This document shows positions 27,085 to 36,208 of a stretch of 64,000 nucleotides of DNA, one piece after another. Below the pieces are notes generated by a model, which worked only from the letters and a program-made list of their open reading frames with translations, did no database searches and was not told the origin of the DNA. The DNA comes from Armatimonadota bacterium. GTDB lineage: Bacteria; Armatimonadota; Fimbriimonadia; Fimbriimonadales; Fimbriimonadaceae. How positions within the stretch are numbered: the first letter of the stretch is position 1; each line of letters begins with the position of its first letter. Both the position numbers and the translations under genes were made by a program. The stretch is from NCBI GenBank assembly GCA_018268315.1, contig JAFDWU010000005.1, forward strand, positions 62,001 to 126,000. The letters run 5' to 3'.

Positions 27085-27425
27085 CTGGGTTTGTCCCCTC
27101 CACGTCTTCAGCGCCCTCTGCGGTTCTTGATGAACCACGGAATACACAGAATGCACTGAAGAGATGATCCGAGCAGGTTACTGTTATGGGTTCCTTCCGA
27201 GGCTTCAACGATTTCCGTGGCTCTTCATAACCACAGAACGCACAGAATTCACTGAAAAGCTGACCCAAAGTAATTACTTCTTCAGGGGTTCGGTTCCGAG
27301 ACTTCAGCGTCTTCTGTGGTTCTACTAAACCGCAGAGCGCACAGAGGACCCCAACTAATGGCCAGGCGCGTGCTCTTGAGTTTCCCCCTGTGTTTTCTGC
27401 GCCTTCTGTGGTTGATCATTTTCTG
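27085..27425. repeat. tandem imperfect palindromic repeats, ~97-99 bp units, about 3.5 copies
   Basis: The core AACCACAGA-like element recurs at 27133, 27229 and 27328 (spacing 96 and 99). In each copy it is preceded by a matching CTTCTGTGGTT-like arm, giving a dyad, and followed by CACAGAATGCACTGAA-like bases. A fourth partial copy (TTCTGCGCCTTCTGTGG) ends near 27415. The units lie between the cytochrome gene and the divergent DUF899 gene. Similar CTGTGG-rich palindromes are scattered in many environmental genomes. The repeats produce misleading open frames at the cytochrome 5' end. Confidence 0.75.
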
Positions 27426-27448
27426 GGTGGTAGGCTGACTACAAAGAC

Positions 27449-28174
27449 ATGAACGAAACCGCAACTGCCCATCCGCCGATCGCCTCTCGTGAAGAGTGGC
27501 TCACCCTACGCAAGGAGCTACTTGCCGAAGAAAAGGCGCTCACCAAGGAGTACGACAGGCTCAACGCGAAGCGGCGTCGGTTGCCGATGGTGAAGGTCGA
27601 GAAAACGTATTCGTTCGAAGGCGTCGATGGCACGAAGACCCTAGAAGAGCTATTCAAAGGGCAAACCCAGCTCATCGTCTACCACTTTATGTTCGACCCG
27701 ACCTGGGAAACCGGCTGCGAGGGATGCACCGGCTATATCGACGCCCTAGCCGATCTCTCTGCCCTTCCGAAGCGAAGCGTGAACTTCGTGGTGGTTTCGC
27801 GGGCGCCGCTTGCCAAGCTGCAAGCCTACAAGAAGGAGCGCGGATGGACGATCGACTGGTATTCGTCAGGAGAATCGGACTTCAATTACGATTTCGGAGT
27901 TACCCTCGACCCCGCTCGCGGTCCGATAACCTACAACTACAAGACCGCCGAGGAATTAGGCGAGCTAGGCAAGGTCACAAAGGTCACCGAGATGCCGGGC
28001 AGCAGCGTGTTCTTCCGGATCGGGCACGACGTGTACCACACGTACTCGACTTACGCGCGCGGCGGCGAAGCCCTTTGCGACTCGTATCGCCTGCTGGACA
28101 TCACGCCGTTCGGGCGGCAGGAAGACTTTGAAGACTCGCCCGCCGGTTGGCCCCAGAATCCCACATACGGATAG
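27449..28174 (+). CDS. DUF899 thioredoxin-like protein
   Basis: A 241-residue protein with the DUF899 order: helix [37 protein letters not shown], then [23 protein letters not shown] with a CEGC pair near residue 92, [15 protein letters not shown], the [20 protein letters not shown] stretch near residues 131-150, and the DITPFGRQE end. The fold is thioredoxin-like but the biochemical role is unproven. It lies immediately after the palindromic repeats. No neighbour suggests a substrate. Confidence 0.88.
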   Translation: MNETATAHPPIASREEWLTLRKELLAEEKALTKEYDRLNAKRRRLPMVKVEKTYSFEGVDGTKTLEELFKGQTQLIVYHFMFDPTWETGCEGCTGYIDALADLSALPKRSVNFVVVSRAPLAKLQAYKKERGWTIDWYSSGESDFNYDFGVTLDPARGPITYNYKTAEELGELGKVTKVTEMPGSSVFFRIGHDVYHTYSTYARGGEALCDSYRLLDITPFGRQEDFEDSPAGWPQNPTYG

Positions 28175-28302
28175 GCATGAATCGAAGCGCTGTAGGCAGA
28201 CGGCAGACGTCGCGAGTCTGCCTCGAGCGGGCGGTCGGTACGGTCTGTGTAATTACTTCACTGTGCCAGATCGCGGCATGTCCAAGGGCGTAGAGAGACA
28301 CG

Positions 28303-29580
28303 ATGCACAGACCCAAGGTTGTAATATTGGGCGGCGGATTTGGCGGGTTGAACGTGGCAAAGGCGCTTCGCCATGCGCCTGTCGACGTGACCCTTATCGA
28401 CAAATCCAACCACCACGTATTCCAGCCGCTTCTCTATCAGGTGGCAACCGCTACCCTCTCGCCATCGGATATTGCCGTTCCGATTCGCCACATCCTGCGC
28501 AAACAGAAGAACTGCGAAGTCAGGTTGGGATGCGTATCGGGTCTTGACCTAGCCCACCAAAAGGTGTGCCTAGATGATGGGTCGTTTGTTAATTACGACT
28601 TTCTGGTCATCGCCACGGGGGCCACGCATAGCTACTTTGGACATCCGAATTGGGAGAAGCTCGCAAGGGGTCTGAAGTCAATTGACGATGCAACGTTCAT
28701 TCGCGGTGAGGTCCTTGCCGCCCTTGAGTATGCCGAGCGCGCCACCGATGTTGAAGAGCAAAGGAAGTGGATGAGGTTTCTTATCGTTGGTGCGGGTCCC
28801 ACCGGCGTCGAGTTGGCGGGCGCATTCTCGGAACTCGCGCATCGCGTAATAGAAAGGGAATTCCGACATATCACTCCCGACATGCTGAAGCTCGTTCTGA
28901 TAGAGGCCGGACCCCGAGTACTTCCTGCCTTCGCAGAGGACTTGTCTGAGAGAGCACGCCAAGACTTGGTTCGGCTAAAGGTCGACGTTTGCTTGAACAC
29001 GATGGTGAAAAGCATCGATCCTGAAGGCGTGGACACGAATGCCGGTCGCATCGAAGGAAGAACGGTCATTTGGGCGGCCGGCGTGCAGGCATCACCGGTT
29101 GCCAAGTGGCTGAAAAGTGAGGCAGATAAAGCCGGCCGTGTACCGGTTGATGGCCACCTTCGATGGGAAGGAAGCGAAAACGTTTACGTGATCGGCGATG
29201 CCGCTTGCGCAATGGGTCCGCACGGCCCCCTTCCGGGTTTGGCTGCGGTTGCGTCGCAGCAGGGATCTTACGTCGGAAAGGAAATTGCCGCGTGCGTACT
29301 GGGATCGGGCCAAACAAAGCCATTTAGCTACTGGGATAAGGGGACCCTCGCCGCTATAGGGCGAAGTAGAGCAATTGCCGAGTTCGGTCGCTATAAACTG
29401 GCAGGCTTCCTTGCCTGGTTGGCTTGGCTCTTCATCCACATCATGTTGTTAGTTGGTTTTCGCAACAAGGTCAGCGTCTTCCTTGAGTGGGCTTATGATT
29501 ATATAACTTGGGATCACGGCCCGTGGCTTATTACTCTTCCCGATGGGTCAAAGCAGCACCCTCACGATCTGAAGAACTGA
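28303..29580 (+). CDS. ndh: type II NADH dehydrogenase (NAD(P)/FAD-dependent oxidoreductase)
   Basis: A 425-residue flavoprotein. The FAD fingerprint VVILGGGFGGLNVA lies at residues 6-19, the NAD-binding LIVGAGPTGVELAGAF near residue 161, and the second FAD contact YVIGDAACA near residue 297. QPLLYQVAT and the C-terminal amphipathic helices (FLAWLAWLFIHIMLLVGFRN) are the type II NDH membrane-attachment signature. It passes electrons from NADH to quinone without pumping protons. TAGAGA lies six bases before the ATG but lacks the final T. It stands alone, not with respiratory genes. Confidence 0.9.
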   Translation: MHRPKVVILGGGFGGLNVAKALRHAPVDVTLIDKSNHHVFQPLLYQVATATLSPSDIAVPIRHILRKQKNCEVRLGCVSGLDLAHQKVCLDDGSFVNYDFLVIATGATHSYFGHPNWEKLARGLKSIDDATFIRGEVLAALEYAERATDVEEQRKWMRFLIVGAGPTGVELAGAFSELAHRVIEREFRHITPDMLKLVLIEAGPRVLPAFAEDLSERARQDLVRLKVDVCLNTMVKSIDPEGVDTNAGRIEGRTVIWAAGVQASPVAKWLKSEADKAGRVPVDGHLRWEGSENVYVIGDAACAMGPHGPLPGLAAVASQQGSYVGKEIAACVLGSGQTKPFSYWDKGTLAAIGRSRAIAEFGRYKLAGFLAWLAWLFIHIMLLVGFRNKVSVFLEWAYDYITWDHGPWLITLPDGSKQHPHDLKN

Positions 29581-29618
29581 CAATAACCGCCCTTGGAGTC
29601 AGGGGGCGCCTCAGGCTT

Positions 29619-30086
29619 CTAGACCGAACGTTGACGGAACACTTGAGCCAAATATCTCTCACTGTCAGGCTTGCCGTTGAGCATCGTTTGAATGTAGCAA
29701 TTCCGTTCAAACCAAATGATCTCATGATCCCAAACGCAGGGTGAGAACCGGTGGTCGTCGGCAATCCATGTTGTTCCATCGTCTTCGGAAGCCACGGTGC
29801 GAAGGCATAGCTCGTTGTAACTGAACCAGTAGCCAAGAACCACGTAATGCACTGAACCATTGGGCCCAACCCCTTGGTGATGAACCACAAAGCCAACCCC
29901 AGTGGTGCCAGGTTCAAGCTGTGCGGGTAACGACTTGGCGGCAAAGTCAATCCCTGATTCGAACACGGCGGGCTGGGGTTGCACGGCAGGGTCATAGACG
30001 AAGTATTTCTTCAGTCGAAATGGTCCAACCGAAACAAAACCGTCAAATCTGATCGGACGCTCTTCAAAGACTGCAAACCCTGCCAT
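29619..30086 (-). CDS. conserved hypothetical protein
   Basis: A 155-residue soluble protein rich in aromatic residues. The sequence ends with VWDHEIIWFERNCYIQTMLNG, an arrangement I associate with an uncharacterised family common in actinobacteria (VWDLxVIAFERxAW near the C-terminus); the match is from memory. The middle GYWFSYNELCLRTVASED is also typical. It starts with ATG and has TATATT six bases upstream. Divergent from the CBM9-like gene. Function unknown. Confidence 0.6.
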   Translation of the reverse strand: MAGFAVFEERPIRFDGFVSVGPFRLKKYFVYDPAVQPQPAVFESGIDFAAKSLPAQLEPGTTGVGFVVHHQGVGPNGSVHYVVLGYWFSYNELCLRTVASEDDGTTWIADDHRFSPCVWDHEIIWFERNCYIQTMLNGKPDSERYLAQVFRQRSV

Positions 30087-30092
30087 GCGGGC

Positions 30093-30189
30093 AATATACC
30101 GCCGTCAGCCTGCTTTGATGACTGCGAATTGAACTCGCCTGTGTCAGCTGTGTACCCGCGCTTCCGCCATGCCCACCGGTGGGTAATGT
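30093..30189. promoter_or_regulatory. divergent leaderless promoters with a 12-bp palindrome
   Basis: Minus strand TATATT (30093-30098) is six bases before ATG 30086. Plus strand TAATGT (30184-30189) is six bases before GTG 30196. Directly upstream of TAATGT is CCCACCGGTGGG (30172-30183), a perfect 12-bp palindrome in the -35/-10 spacer, where a repressor would block transcription of the CBM9-like gene. Confidence 0.5.
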
Positions 30190-30195
30190 CTGCAA

Positions 30196-30969
30196 GTGCT
30201 AATCGCCCACCACATCAAGCAATCGCCAAACCTTGACGGCACTCTCACCGATCCCATTTGGCAGTGCGCGGAAAGGTCGCCCGGCTTCGTAGACATGGCG
30301 ACCGGCGGACCCGCCATCCTGCAAACTCAAACCGCGGTGCTGTGGAGCGATGAGCATGTTTACTGCGGATTCTGGCTAGAGGAACCCTTGCCCACCGCCA
30401 ACCTGACCGAGCGTGACTCCCTGATCTTCCGCGAGAACGACGTGGAGCTGTTCATCGATGGCGGCGACTGCTACTACGAGCTTGAAATCAACGCTCTTAA
30501 CACCGTTTACGAAGTCTTCTTCATCTGGCGAGACGCCTACCAAAGGTTCGATCAGAAGGAGTTCGATGTCCACCGCCGCAAGGCGTACACTTTTGGCGGA
30601 GACTTCGACCGCACCCCAGATCACTTCTGGGACGGCAATCACCCGCGCGGAACCCGCTGGGCTTTTCGGGATTTCGATATGCCGGGATTGCGCACCGCGG
30701 TCCATATCGATGGCGAATTGAACAATCCAAACGTCAGAAGCAAGGGAGTCACGGTCGAAATCGCTATCCCCTGGGCGAGCCTTGGGCTGCTTGCCAACGG
30801 GCGCTCCGTTCCGCCGAAAGACGGCGACACTTGGAACATGTTCTTCGGCCGGTTCCAACAGTTAGCAATAGGGGAGAAGCAGGTGCAGGCCGCCTGGTGC
30901 CTCACTCCTCATGGCCGGTACGACACTCATATGCCGGAGAAGTTCACGCCCGTTATCTTCAGAACGTAG
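30196..30969 (+). CDS. CBM9-like (carbohydrate-binding family 9-like) protein
   Basis: A 257-residue protein made almost entirely of one CBM9-like beta-sandwich: PNLDGTLTDPIWQCAE at the start, VLWSDEHVYCGFWLEEP, the calcium/ligand strand FRENDVELFIDGGDCYYELEIN near residue 79-100, and IAIPWASLGL near the end. No signal peptide is seen, so it may be cytoplasmic, as in many stand-alone CBM9-like proteins. The ligand is unknown. The start is GTG with TAATGT six bases upstream. Possible regulation through the palindrome at 30172-30183. Confidence 0.8.
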   Translation: MLIAHHIKQSPNLDGTLTDPIWQCAERSPGFVDMATGGPAILQTQTAVLWSDEHVYCGFWLEEPLPTANLTERDSLIFRENDVELFIDGGDCYYELEINALNTVYEVFFIWRDAYQRFDQKEFDVHRRKAYTFGGDFDRTPDHFWDGNHPRGTRWAFRDFDMPGLRTAVHIDGELNNPNVRSKGVTVEIAIPWASLGLLANGRSVPPKDGDTWNMFFGRFQQLAIGEKQVQAAWCLTPHGRYDTHMPEKFTPVIFRT

Positions 30970-30978
30970 CGGCTGGCT

Positions 30979-33216
30979 CTAGGCCGCTTCGATGTCCACG
31001 GCTGCATTCGGGACAACGCTACGAAGCGCCTGCTTAAGTTCGTCCTTGTTGATCGGCTTCGAGATGTATCCGTTCATGCCCGCGGCGAGGCACCGCTCCT
31101 TATCGCCCGCCATCGCATTGGCGGTGAGGGCAATGATCGGAATCGTGTCGCCGCCTTCCATCGCGCGGATCATACTCGTGGCTTCGAAGCCATCCATGAA
31201 CGGCATTTGAAGGTCCATCAGAATTGCATCAAAGCGTCCGGGAGGGTTTAGCCCCACTGCTTCCACGCCGTTTCCAGCGACGGTTACGGTGTGCCCAGAC
31301 TTCTCAAGTATCCGCACCGCAACTTTCTGGTTCACGGGATTATCCTCAACTAACAAGAGGTGCAGGGATCTGATGGTGAAATCACTTTCCGCTACGGCTT
31401 CAACATGATCATTTTCCGACGCCTGAGCGAAAGGCAGCTGAATCTCAAACTCAAAGGTCGATCCCTGATTAAGCTCGCTTGAAAGCACGATTTTGCTGCC
31501 CATGAGACCCACTAATCGATTGCTGATAGATAGCCCGAGACCGGTGCCGCCGTATTTTCTCGTTGTCGAGGAGTCTGCCTGGGTGAAGGCTTCGAATATC
31601 TTCTTTTGCTTCTCCTTTGGGATGCCGACGCCGGTATCCACAACGGAGAACTTGACGAAGATGTCGTCAGGGCCAGCCTCATTGGTCGTTACCGCCAGCG
31701 TGACGCATCCGCCTTCAGGCGTGAACTTGGCGGCGTTTCCGAGGAGGTTCAGCAGTACCTGGCGAACCCGAAGCGCATCAATCAGCACGTGGTGGTCTTT
31801 CTCGGGTTTGAGCTGAATATCGAATTCAATTCCCTTCGACTCAAAGCCCTGCCGCATCATCGCGTCGATCTCTTTCAGCAACTCGGTCAGCGATGCCGGC
31901 GCCGGATTGAGTTCCAGTTTGCCTGCCTCGACCTTTGAGATGTCGAGGATGTCGTTAATCAGAGTTAGCAGAGACTCGCCGCACAGCTTTACCGAGAGCG
32001 CGATCTCGTTTTGCTCCGGCTGTAGCCCAGAGTCGATGAGGATGTCAGTCATCCCGATGATGCCGTTCATCGGCGTGCGAATCTCGTGGCTCATCGTGGC
32101 CAGGAAGTCGCTCTTGGCTCTTGTCGCCGCTTCCGCTTTCAGGAGTGCCTGCTCAAGCTGGTTTTCTGCTTGCTTTCTTGCGGTGATGTCGATTGCAATG
32201 CCGACGAATCCTATGAGCTCGCCATCCATGCTTCGCAACGGCGTTACGAGAAGAGATGCGAGAACTTGAGTGCCGTCTTTGCGGATGAAGGTCCAATGCT
32301 GCTCGTCGGAGCCATCTCGCAGAGGCACAACGGAAAAGATTTCTATCCCCTCAATGGGTCGACCAAACTCCTCACTCAAGAATTTGGAACGCGCCTCAAG
32401 CTCAGAGGGTACGTGGAAGATGATCGGGGTTACTTTGCCAACCACTTCCTCTGCAGGATAGCCGAACATCTTTTCCGCGCCGCGATTGTAGAGGGTGATA
32501 ATGCCTTCGCGGTTGATGGCGACAATGCCCACTTCCGAGGTGGCGCTCATGAGGTTCGAGAACAGCGTGCTTGCGTCTCGGAGCTCTTCCGTTACCTTCT
32601 TGGTTTCCGTAATGTCCGTCTGGACCGCGATATAGCCCTGCAACCGGTTAGCCTTGTCGTATCGCGGCGATATCGTGCAATCCACCCAATAGAGGCTGCC
32701 ATCTTTGGCACGATTACAGATCTCCCCGCGCCAAATCTCCCCGGCGCGAATCGTCTTCCAAAGCTGTTCCCAAAACTGCCTGTCATGCTGATGGGAGTTG
32801 AGTAATGCTGGCGTCTTGCCCTCAAGCTCATCGAAACTGTACTGGCTGATCTGCTGAAAGGCGTTGCTGATGTAGAGAAACCTGCCATCCAAATCGGTTT
32901 CTGCGACGATAAAGTGACTGTCTAGGATGTTGCGGTGGGTTTGCAGCTTTGCCCACGTCCTGCCAAGTTGCGATCCAGAGCGCCTCTTTTCGATCCAGTA
33001 GGCGGTCAGCAGGATCACCCCGGCGCTGGCTACCAACACTGCGCTTGCAAGCTCGATATTGAGCGAAGGAATAACTTGGTACCCCGTTGCGAGCGCAATC
33101 CCAAAGGCGATCAAGAACGACCCGAAGCAAGCAAGGGGCGAACCGCCGATTGGGCGCCACCTCGACGTTCTTTTTGAGTCGCTAGTTATCGTCTTATCAA
33201 CAGTAGCCATGGCCAA
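30979..33216 (-). CDS. hybrid sensor histidine kinase/response regulator with PAS domains
   Basis: A 745-residue inner-membrane protein. Two helices near residues 25-75 anchor it; two PAS/PAC units follow (residues ~95-215 and ~220-350). The HisKA box FLATMSHEIRTPMNGIIGMTD has its phospho-His near residue 375. HATPase motifs are NLLGNAAKFTPEGG (N box, ~492), DTGVGIPKEKQ and GGTGLGLSIS. A receiver domain fills ~615-735, with phospho-Asp in ILMDLQMPFMDG near residue 665. It lacks a periplasmic domain of size and an HPt. The output partner is not adjacent. Confidence 0.93.
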   Translation of the reverse strand: MAMATVDKTITSDSKRTSRWRPIGGSPLACFGSFLIAFGIALATGYQVIPSLNIELASAVLVASAGVILLTAYWIEKRRSGSQLGRTWAKLQTHRNILDSHFIVAETDLDGRFLYISNAFQQISQYSFDELEGKTPALLNSHQHDRQFWEQLWKTIRAGEIWRGEICNRAKDGSLYWVDCTISPRYDKANRLQGYIAVQTDITETKKVTEELRDASTLFSNLMSATSEVGIVAINREGIITLYNRGAEKMFGYPAEEVVGKVTPIIFHVPSELEARSKFLSEEFGRPIEGIEIFSVVPLRDGSDEQHWTFIRKDGTQVLASLLVTPLRSMDGELIGFVGIAIDITARKQAENQLEQALLKAEAATRAKSDFLATMSHEIRTPMNGIIGMTDILIDSGLQPEQNEIALSVKLCGESLLTLINDILDISKVEAGKLELNPAPASLTELLKEIDAMMRQGFESKGIEFDIQLKPEKDHHVLIDALRVRQVLLNLLGNAAKFTPEGGCVTLAVTTNEAGPDDIFVKFSVVDTGVGIPKEKQKKIFEAFTQADSSTTRKYGGTGLGLSISNRLVGLMGSKIVLSSELNQGSTFEFEIQLPFAQASENDHVEAVAESDFTIRSLHLLLVEDNPVNQKVAVRILEKSGHTVTVAGNGVEAVGLNPPGRFDAILMDLQMPFMDGFEATSMIRAMEGGDTIPIIALTANAMAGDKERCLAAGMNGYISKPINKDELKQALRSVVPNAAVDIEAA

Positions 33217-33399
33217 GAGCTGAACGGAGCGCAGCCCGGCATCCGTGTCATTCAGCCTTTCCGCGCTATTGCAAGATTTCGTCTAAAGAAATCATCGGCA
33301 AGCTGGCCCGGGAAGCTAAGGATTTTGAACGATAGTTTTCAATTTCAATGCCAGGTTTTTGACGGTACTGATCGCGAATACGGCCACTGAGACGACTTA

Positions 33400-34113
33400 C
33401 TAAAAATCGGCCTTCTTGAAAAGCACAATGGCAAAGCCGAGAACGCCCCGGCCTTCTCTCTGATACATTTCCCACCACTTGCTTGCCCGCTCACGGAATG
33501 GCTTCGCATCAGGGTCTTCAGGGTGTTCATCGCACCAGGTGATCATCGACTCGTAGTAACTAAGTTCAAAGGAATCCCAGTCTTGTGGCGAAGATACATA
33601 GGATTTCAATGGATCCAATCCGTAAGCGCGGCCAGCATCGCGGAACTGATCGAATGACGGCATCTCCTCTTCTTTAGCCCCCAGGAATTCCAGATACTCT
33701 TGGGAGGGAGTTCTCTCCCAGATTCCATCACCGAACAGCAGGTAGCCACCTGGCTGCAGGAGCTTGGAGAAGTACGCAAGAGCCTCTTCTGGAGTGCCAA
33801 TTGCCTGCGAAGCACCTAAACACACGATCAAATTTGGCTGTATGGTCAGCTTGCCAAGCGCCTCTTTGGCATCCTCTGCGAAGAATTGCGCGTTAGGATT
33901 CTCTTGTGCGGATGCTTCGACAAAGCTCGGGTTCAGGTCTATTCCGACTGCTGGCTGACCAATCGCCCTGATGACCGCACCCTTTCCGCAACCGACATCT
34001 AGCACCGGCCCCTTCAGACCCTGCGTGAGACTCAGCACGGCCTCGCGTGAATAGGGCCCAAGAAACTCTCGATTCGCAAACGCGATTGTCGTGTACTTGT
34101 AAGGGTCAGTCAC
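33400..34113 (-). CDS. class I SAM-dependent methyltransferase
   Basis: A 237-residue protein with motif I GPVLDVGCGKGAVIRAIG near residues 34-51, the acidic loop VGIDLNPSFVEAS, and GGYLLFGDGIWERTPSQEYLEFLG near residue 125-148. It fits the UbiE/Methyltransf_11-25 group; the substrate is unknown. The start is GTG. TAGGCT lies six bases upstream, squeezed into the 15-bp gap after the M1 peptidase stop, so it can be transcribed on its own. Confidence 0.85.
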   Translation of the reverse strand: MTDPYKYTTIAFANREFLGPYSREAVLSLTQGLKGPVLDVGCGKGAVIRAIGQPAVGIDLNPSFVEASAQENPNAQFFAEDAKEALGKLTIQPNLIVCLGASQAIGTPEEALAYFSKLLQPGGYLLFGDGIWERTPSQEYLEFLGAKEEEMPSFDQFRDAGRAYGLDPLKSYVSSPQDWDSFELSYYESMITWCDEHPEDPDAKPFRERASKWWEMYQREGRGVLGFAIVLFKKADF

Positions 34114-34119
34114 CCATCA

Positions 34120-34125
34120 AGCCTA
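34120..34125 (-). promoter_or_regulatory. -10 hexamer in a 15-bp gap (methyltransferase gene)
   Basis: TAGGCT six bases before the GTG at 34113, immediately after the upstream gene's stop codon. No Shine-Dalgarno. Confidence 0.45.
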
Positions 34126-34128
34126 CCG

Positions 34129-36141
34129 CTAGCCCAACATCTTCAGCAGCGCGCGCGCCTCCGTGGAAACGACGTCAACACCCTGCTGCCGCTCATAACT
34201 CAGGCAAGCTTCAGCCGCCCAACGGGCGCGATCCTTGTCGCCAAGCTTCTGATACGCATCGGCCAGATAGAGATAGCATCGGGCAATCGAGCGATCCAGC
34301 CTCACCGGGCATGCGAGCGCAAGTTCAAGCTGTTTACGCGCCTCCGCCGGATCAGACCCATGCGCAAGATAGCCAAGGGCAGCGCGAGCGCCAAACTCCA
34401 CACCATAGGGGTCAGGCGAAGGCAAGTTCTTCAGCACCGATTCGTACACTGCCTTCGCTTCAGCAGCCTTTCCGCCCCACCGGAGGTAGTTCGCCCTCGT
34501 CAGCAGCGCTCGAGCCTGACACGCCGCTAGGCTCTCGGGCGTGTAATGCGGGATTTCATACAGCGGATCCACCTCAACTTTGGCTACGGGTTTTGTTACT
34601 TCAATCCGCAGCGGTGTCTCAAGTTCATTAGTTTCGATGTAACAGACCTCCGCGCTCCCATCGCCGTACTCGATTCGAAGTGGCACGCGAAGCCGGTAAA
34701 CGGGGGCTGACTGCCGGAGTACGCCGGTGATGCCCTTCCCTTCGGTCTTCCAATTCAAATCCAGCATCGGGGCGCCTTCGCGCATTGTCCACTGATCCCA
34801 GAACCAGCCGAGGTCTTGGTGCGCTTGCTTGGCAATCTCAGCTTTGAAATCGGTCCAACTCACGGAACCGTATGCGTGCTTTCGCAGTACTTCTCGGAAT
34901 GCGGCGTCAAGAGCGGGACGGCCGATCAATCGGCTGAGCTGGTCGTACACCAGGAAGCCCTTTTGGTCCGCAAGCTCGTGACCCATGCCTTCGTTTGGCA
35001 TATCCGCCAGGCGATGATCTAAGCCGGCGGCGGCCACCTCAAGAAAGCCGTCGATGCACTGGGTGAAGTTGTAGCCAGGAAAGCCAGTGTGCCGATAGCG
35101 AGCGGCCATCGCTGGGCCATCGATCGCTTCCACAACTCGGAGGGAGCCATATTGCGCCATTCCCTCATCCATCATATAGTTGCCGTCCGGGCCAGCGTTA
35201 TTGATCACGTTGCCCCACCAACTGTGTCCAATTTCGTGGCCGTAGAACGCAAGGTTGAAGGGTTGGTTCAGCACTGAAGACACGGACAGCATAAAGCCAG
35301 GCAAACTTGCGCCGCCGAAGCCAGCTTGGTTGGAAACGGTGTCGTCGGTCTCGACCACCGAGAACTCGGGAAACGGGAACTTGCCATACATCTTGGTGAG
35401 CTGGTCGATGACATTGCGGCAGCCCGTCGCATAGCTATCGATGTTGGCGCGCTCTTTGAAGAAATACATCGTGACGGGAATGGTCCCTTCAATCCGCTTC
35501 ACTACGAACTTTGCCGCCGCAAACGAGAGCGAGCAAGGAGTCGGAACGTTGTAATCGAAGACCTCGTGGTCTCCCTCTCTGGATTGCCCACTCTTCCCTC
35601 CGCACGCCGTAGCAGTGAAGCCTGCTGGCACCGTCATCCGGATGTGCCCGATGCCGCGGTCCGTAGTATCGGAAGTCAGTTTGCCGTCTTTCAGGCTCAC
35701 GTCCCCGAATTGCGGGTACCAGGCGGCATTTCCGCCACCCGCAAAGCACCCCTCGGGTCCAATATGGAAGACGAATTGCGTCTTCTCGCCTCCGTGGTAA
35801 GTGAAACGGATTACCGGTGTTACGCCCGCCGGGAAAGGCGTTGCGGGCTTGAGCGACCACCCTGTTTCGCCTGATTGCGATCCAAGTTTTGTTAGTTGCG
35901 CTTTGCCCGCGCACTCTCTGGGTTCAAGCACTTCAGCCTCGACGTCGGTCATCTGCTCGATTAGAAGGAAGGATATTTCCGGCGTTGCGGTTGCCTTGGA
36001 AGGAAGCGCTACCTTGGCGGTAACGGCAAGACTGCGCTGATCAGGTTCGATTGCAAGCTTAAGATCATAGTTCGCAGGCAGATCGGCAGCGCGCGAGAAG
36101 GCAACGAGGGCCGAGAAGAAGGCGTACAGAAGCGGCTTCAT
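34129..36141 (-). CDS. M1-family zinc metallopeptidase with C-terminal TPR-like repeats
   Basis: About 670 residues, exported (signal KPLLYAFFSALVAFSRA). The catalytic zinc motif HEIGHSWWGN lies near residue 298, with the third ligand Glu expected in the following EGMAQYGSL. The N-terminal ~200 residues form the beta-saddle domain. The last ~130 residues have helical repeats (ALLTRANYLRWGGKAAEAKAVYES and YLADAYQKLGDKDRARWAAEACL) of TPR type. Homologues are secreted aminopeptidase-like enzymes of unknown substrate. I prefer the ATG at 36141 over 36156 because the signal peptide begins there. Confidence 0.88.
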   Translation of the reverse strand: MKPLLYAFFSALVAFSRAADLPANYDLKLAIEPDQRSLAVTAKVALPSKATATPEISFLLIEQMTDVEAEVLEPRECAGKAQLTKLGSQSGETGWSLKPATPFPAGVTPVIRFTYHGGEKTQFVFHIGPEGCFAGGGNAAWYPQFGDVSLKDGKLTSDTTDRGIGHIRMTVPAGFTATACGGKSGQSREGDHEVFDYNVPTPCSLSFAAAKFVVKRIEGTIPVTMYFFKERANIDSYATGCRNVIDQLTKMYGKFPFPEFSVVETDDTVSNQAGFGGASLPGFMLSVSSVLNQPFNLAFYGHEIGHSWWGNVINNAGPDGNYMMDEGMAQYGSLRVVEAIDGPAMAARYRHTGFPGYNFTQCIDGFLEVAAAGLDHRLADMPNEGMGHELADQKGFLVYDQLSRLIGRPALDAAFREVLRKHAYGSVSWTDFKAEIAKQAHQDLGWFWDQWTMREGAPMLDLNWKTEGKGITGVLRQSAPVYRLRVPLRIEYGDGSAEVCYIETNELETPLRIEVTKPVAKVEVDPLYEIPHYTPESLAACQARALLTRANYLRWGGKAAEAKAVYESVLKNLPSPDPYGVEFGARAALGYLAHGSDPAEARKQLELALACPVRLDRSIARCYLYLADAYQKLGDKDRARWAAEACLSYERQQGVDVVSTEARALLKMLG

Positions 36142-36208
36142 GGACCCGGCTAGCATAATCGAGTTCGCTCGTGGGTGTCTTGAATGAGGCTATCGCTTTT
36201 GTCTTTGC

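Noticed and set aside
27008-27268. An N-terminal extension of the cytochrome/monooxygenase gene up to 27268
   Set aside because: The extra ~87 residues translate the palindromic repeats and have no domain. A signal peptide begins at 27007 with a -10 six bases upstream.
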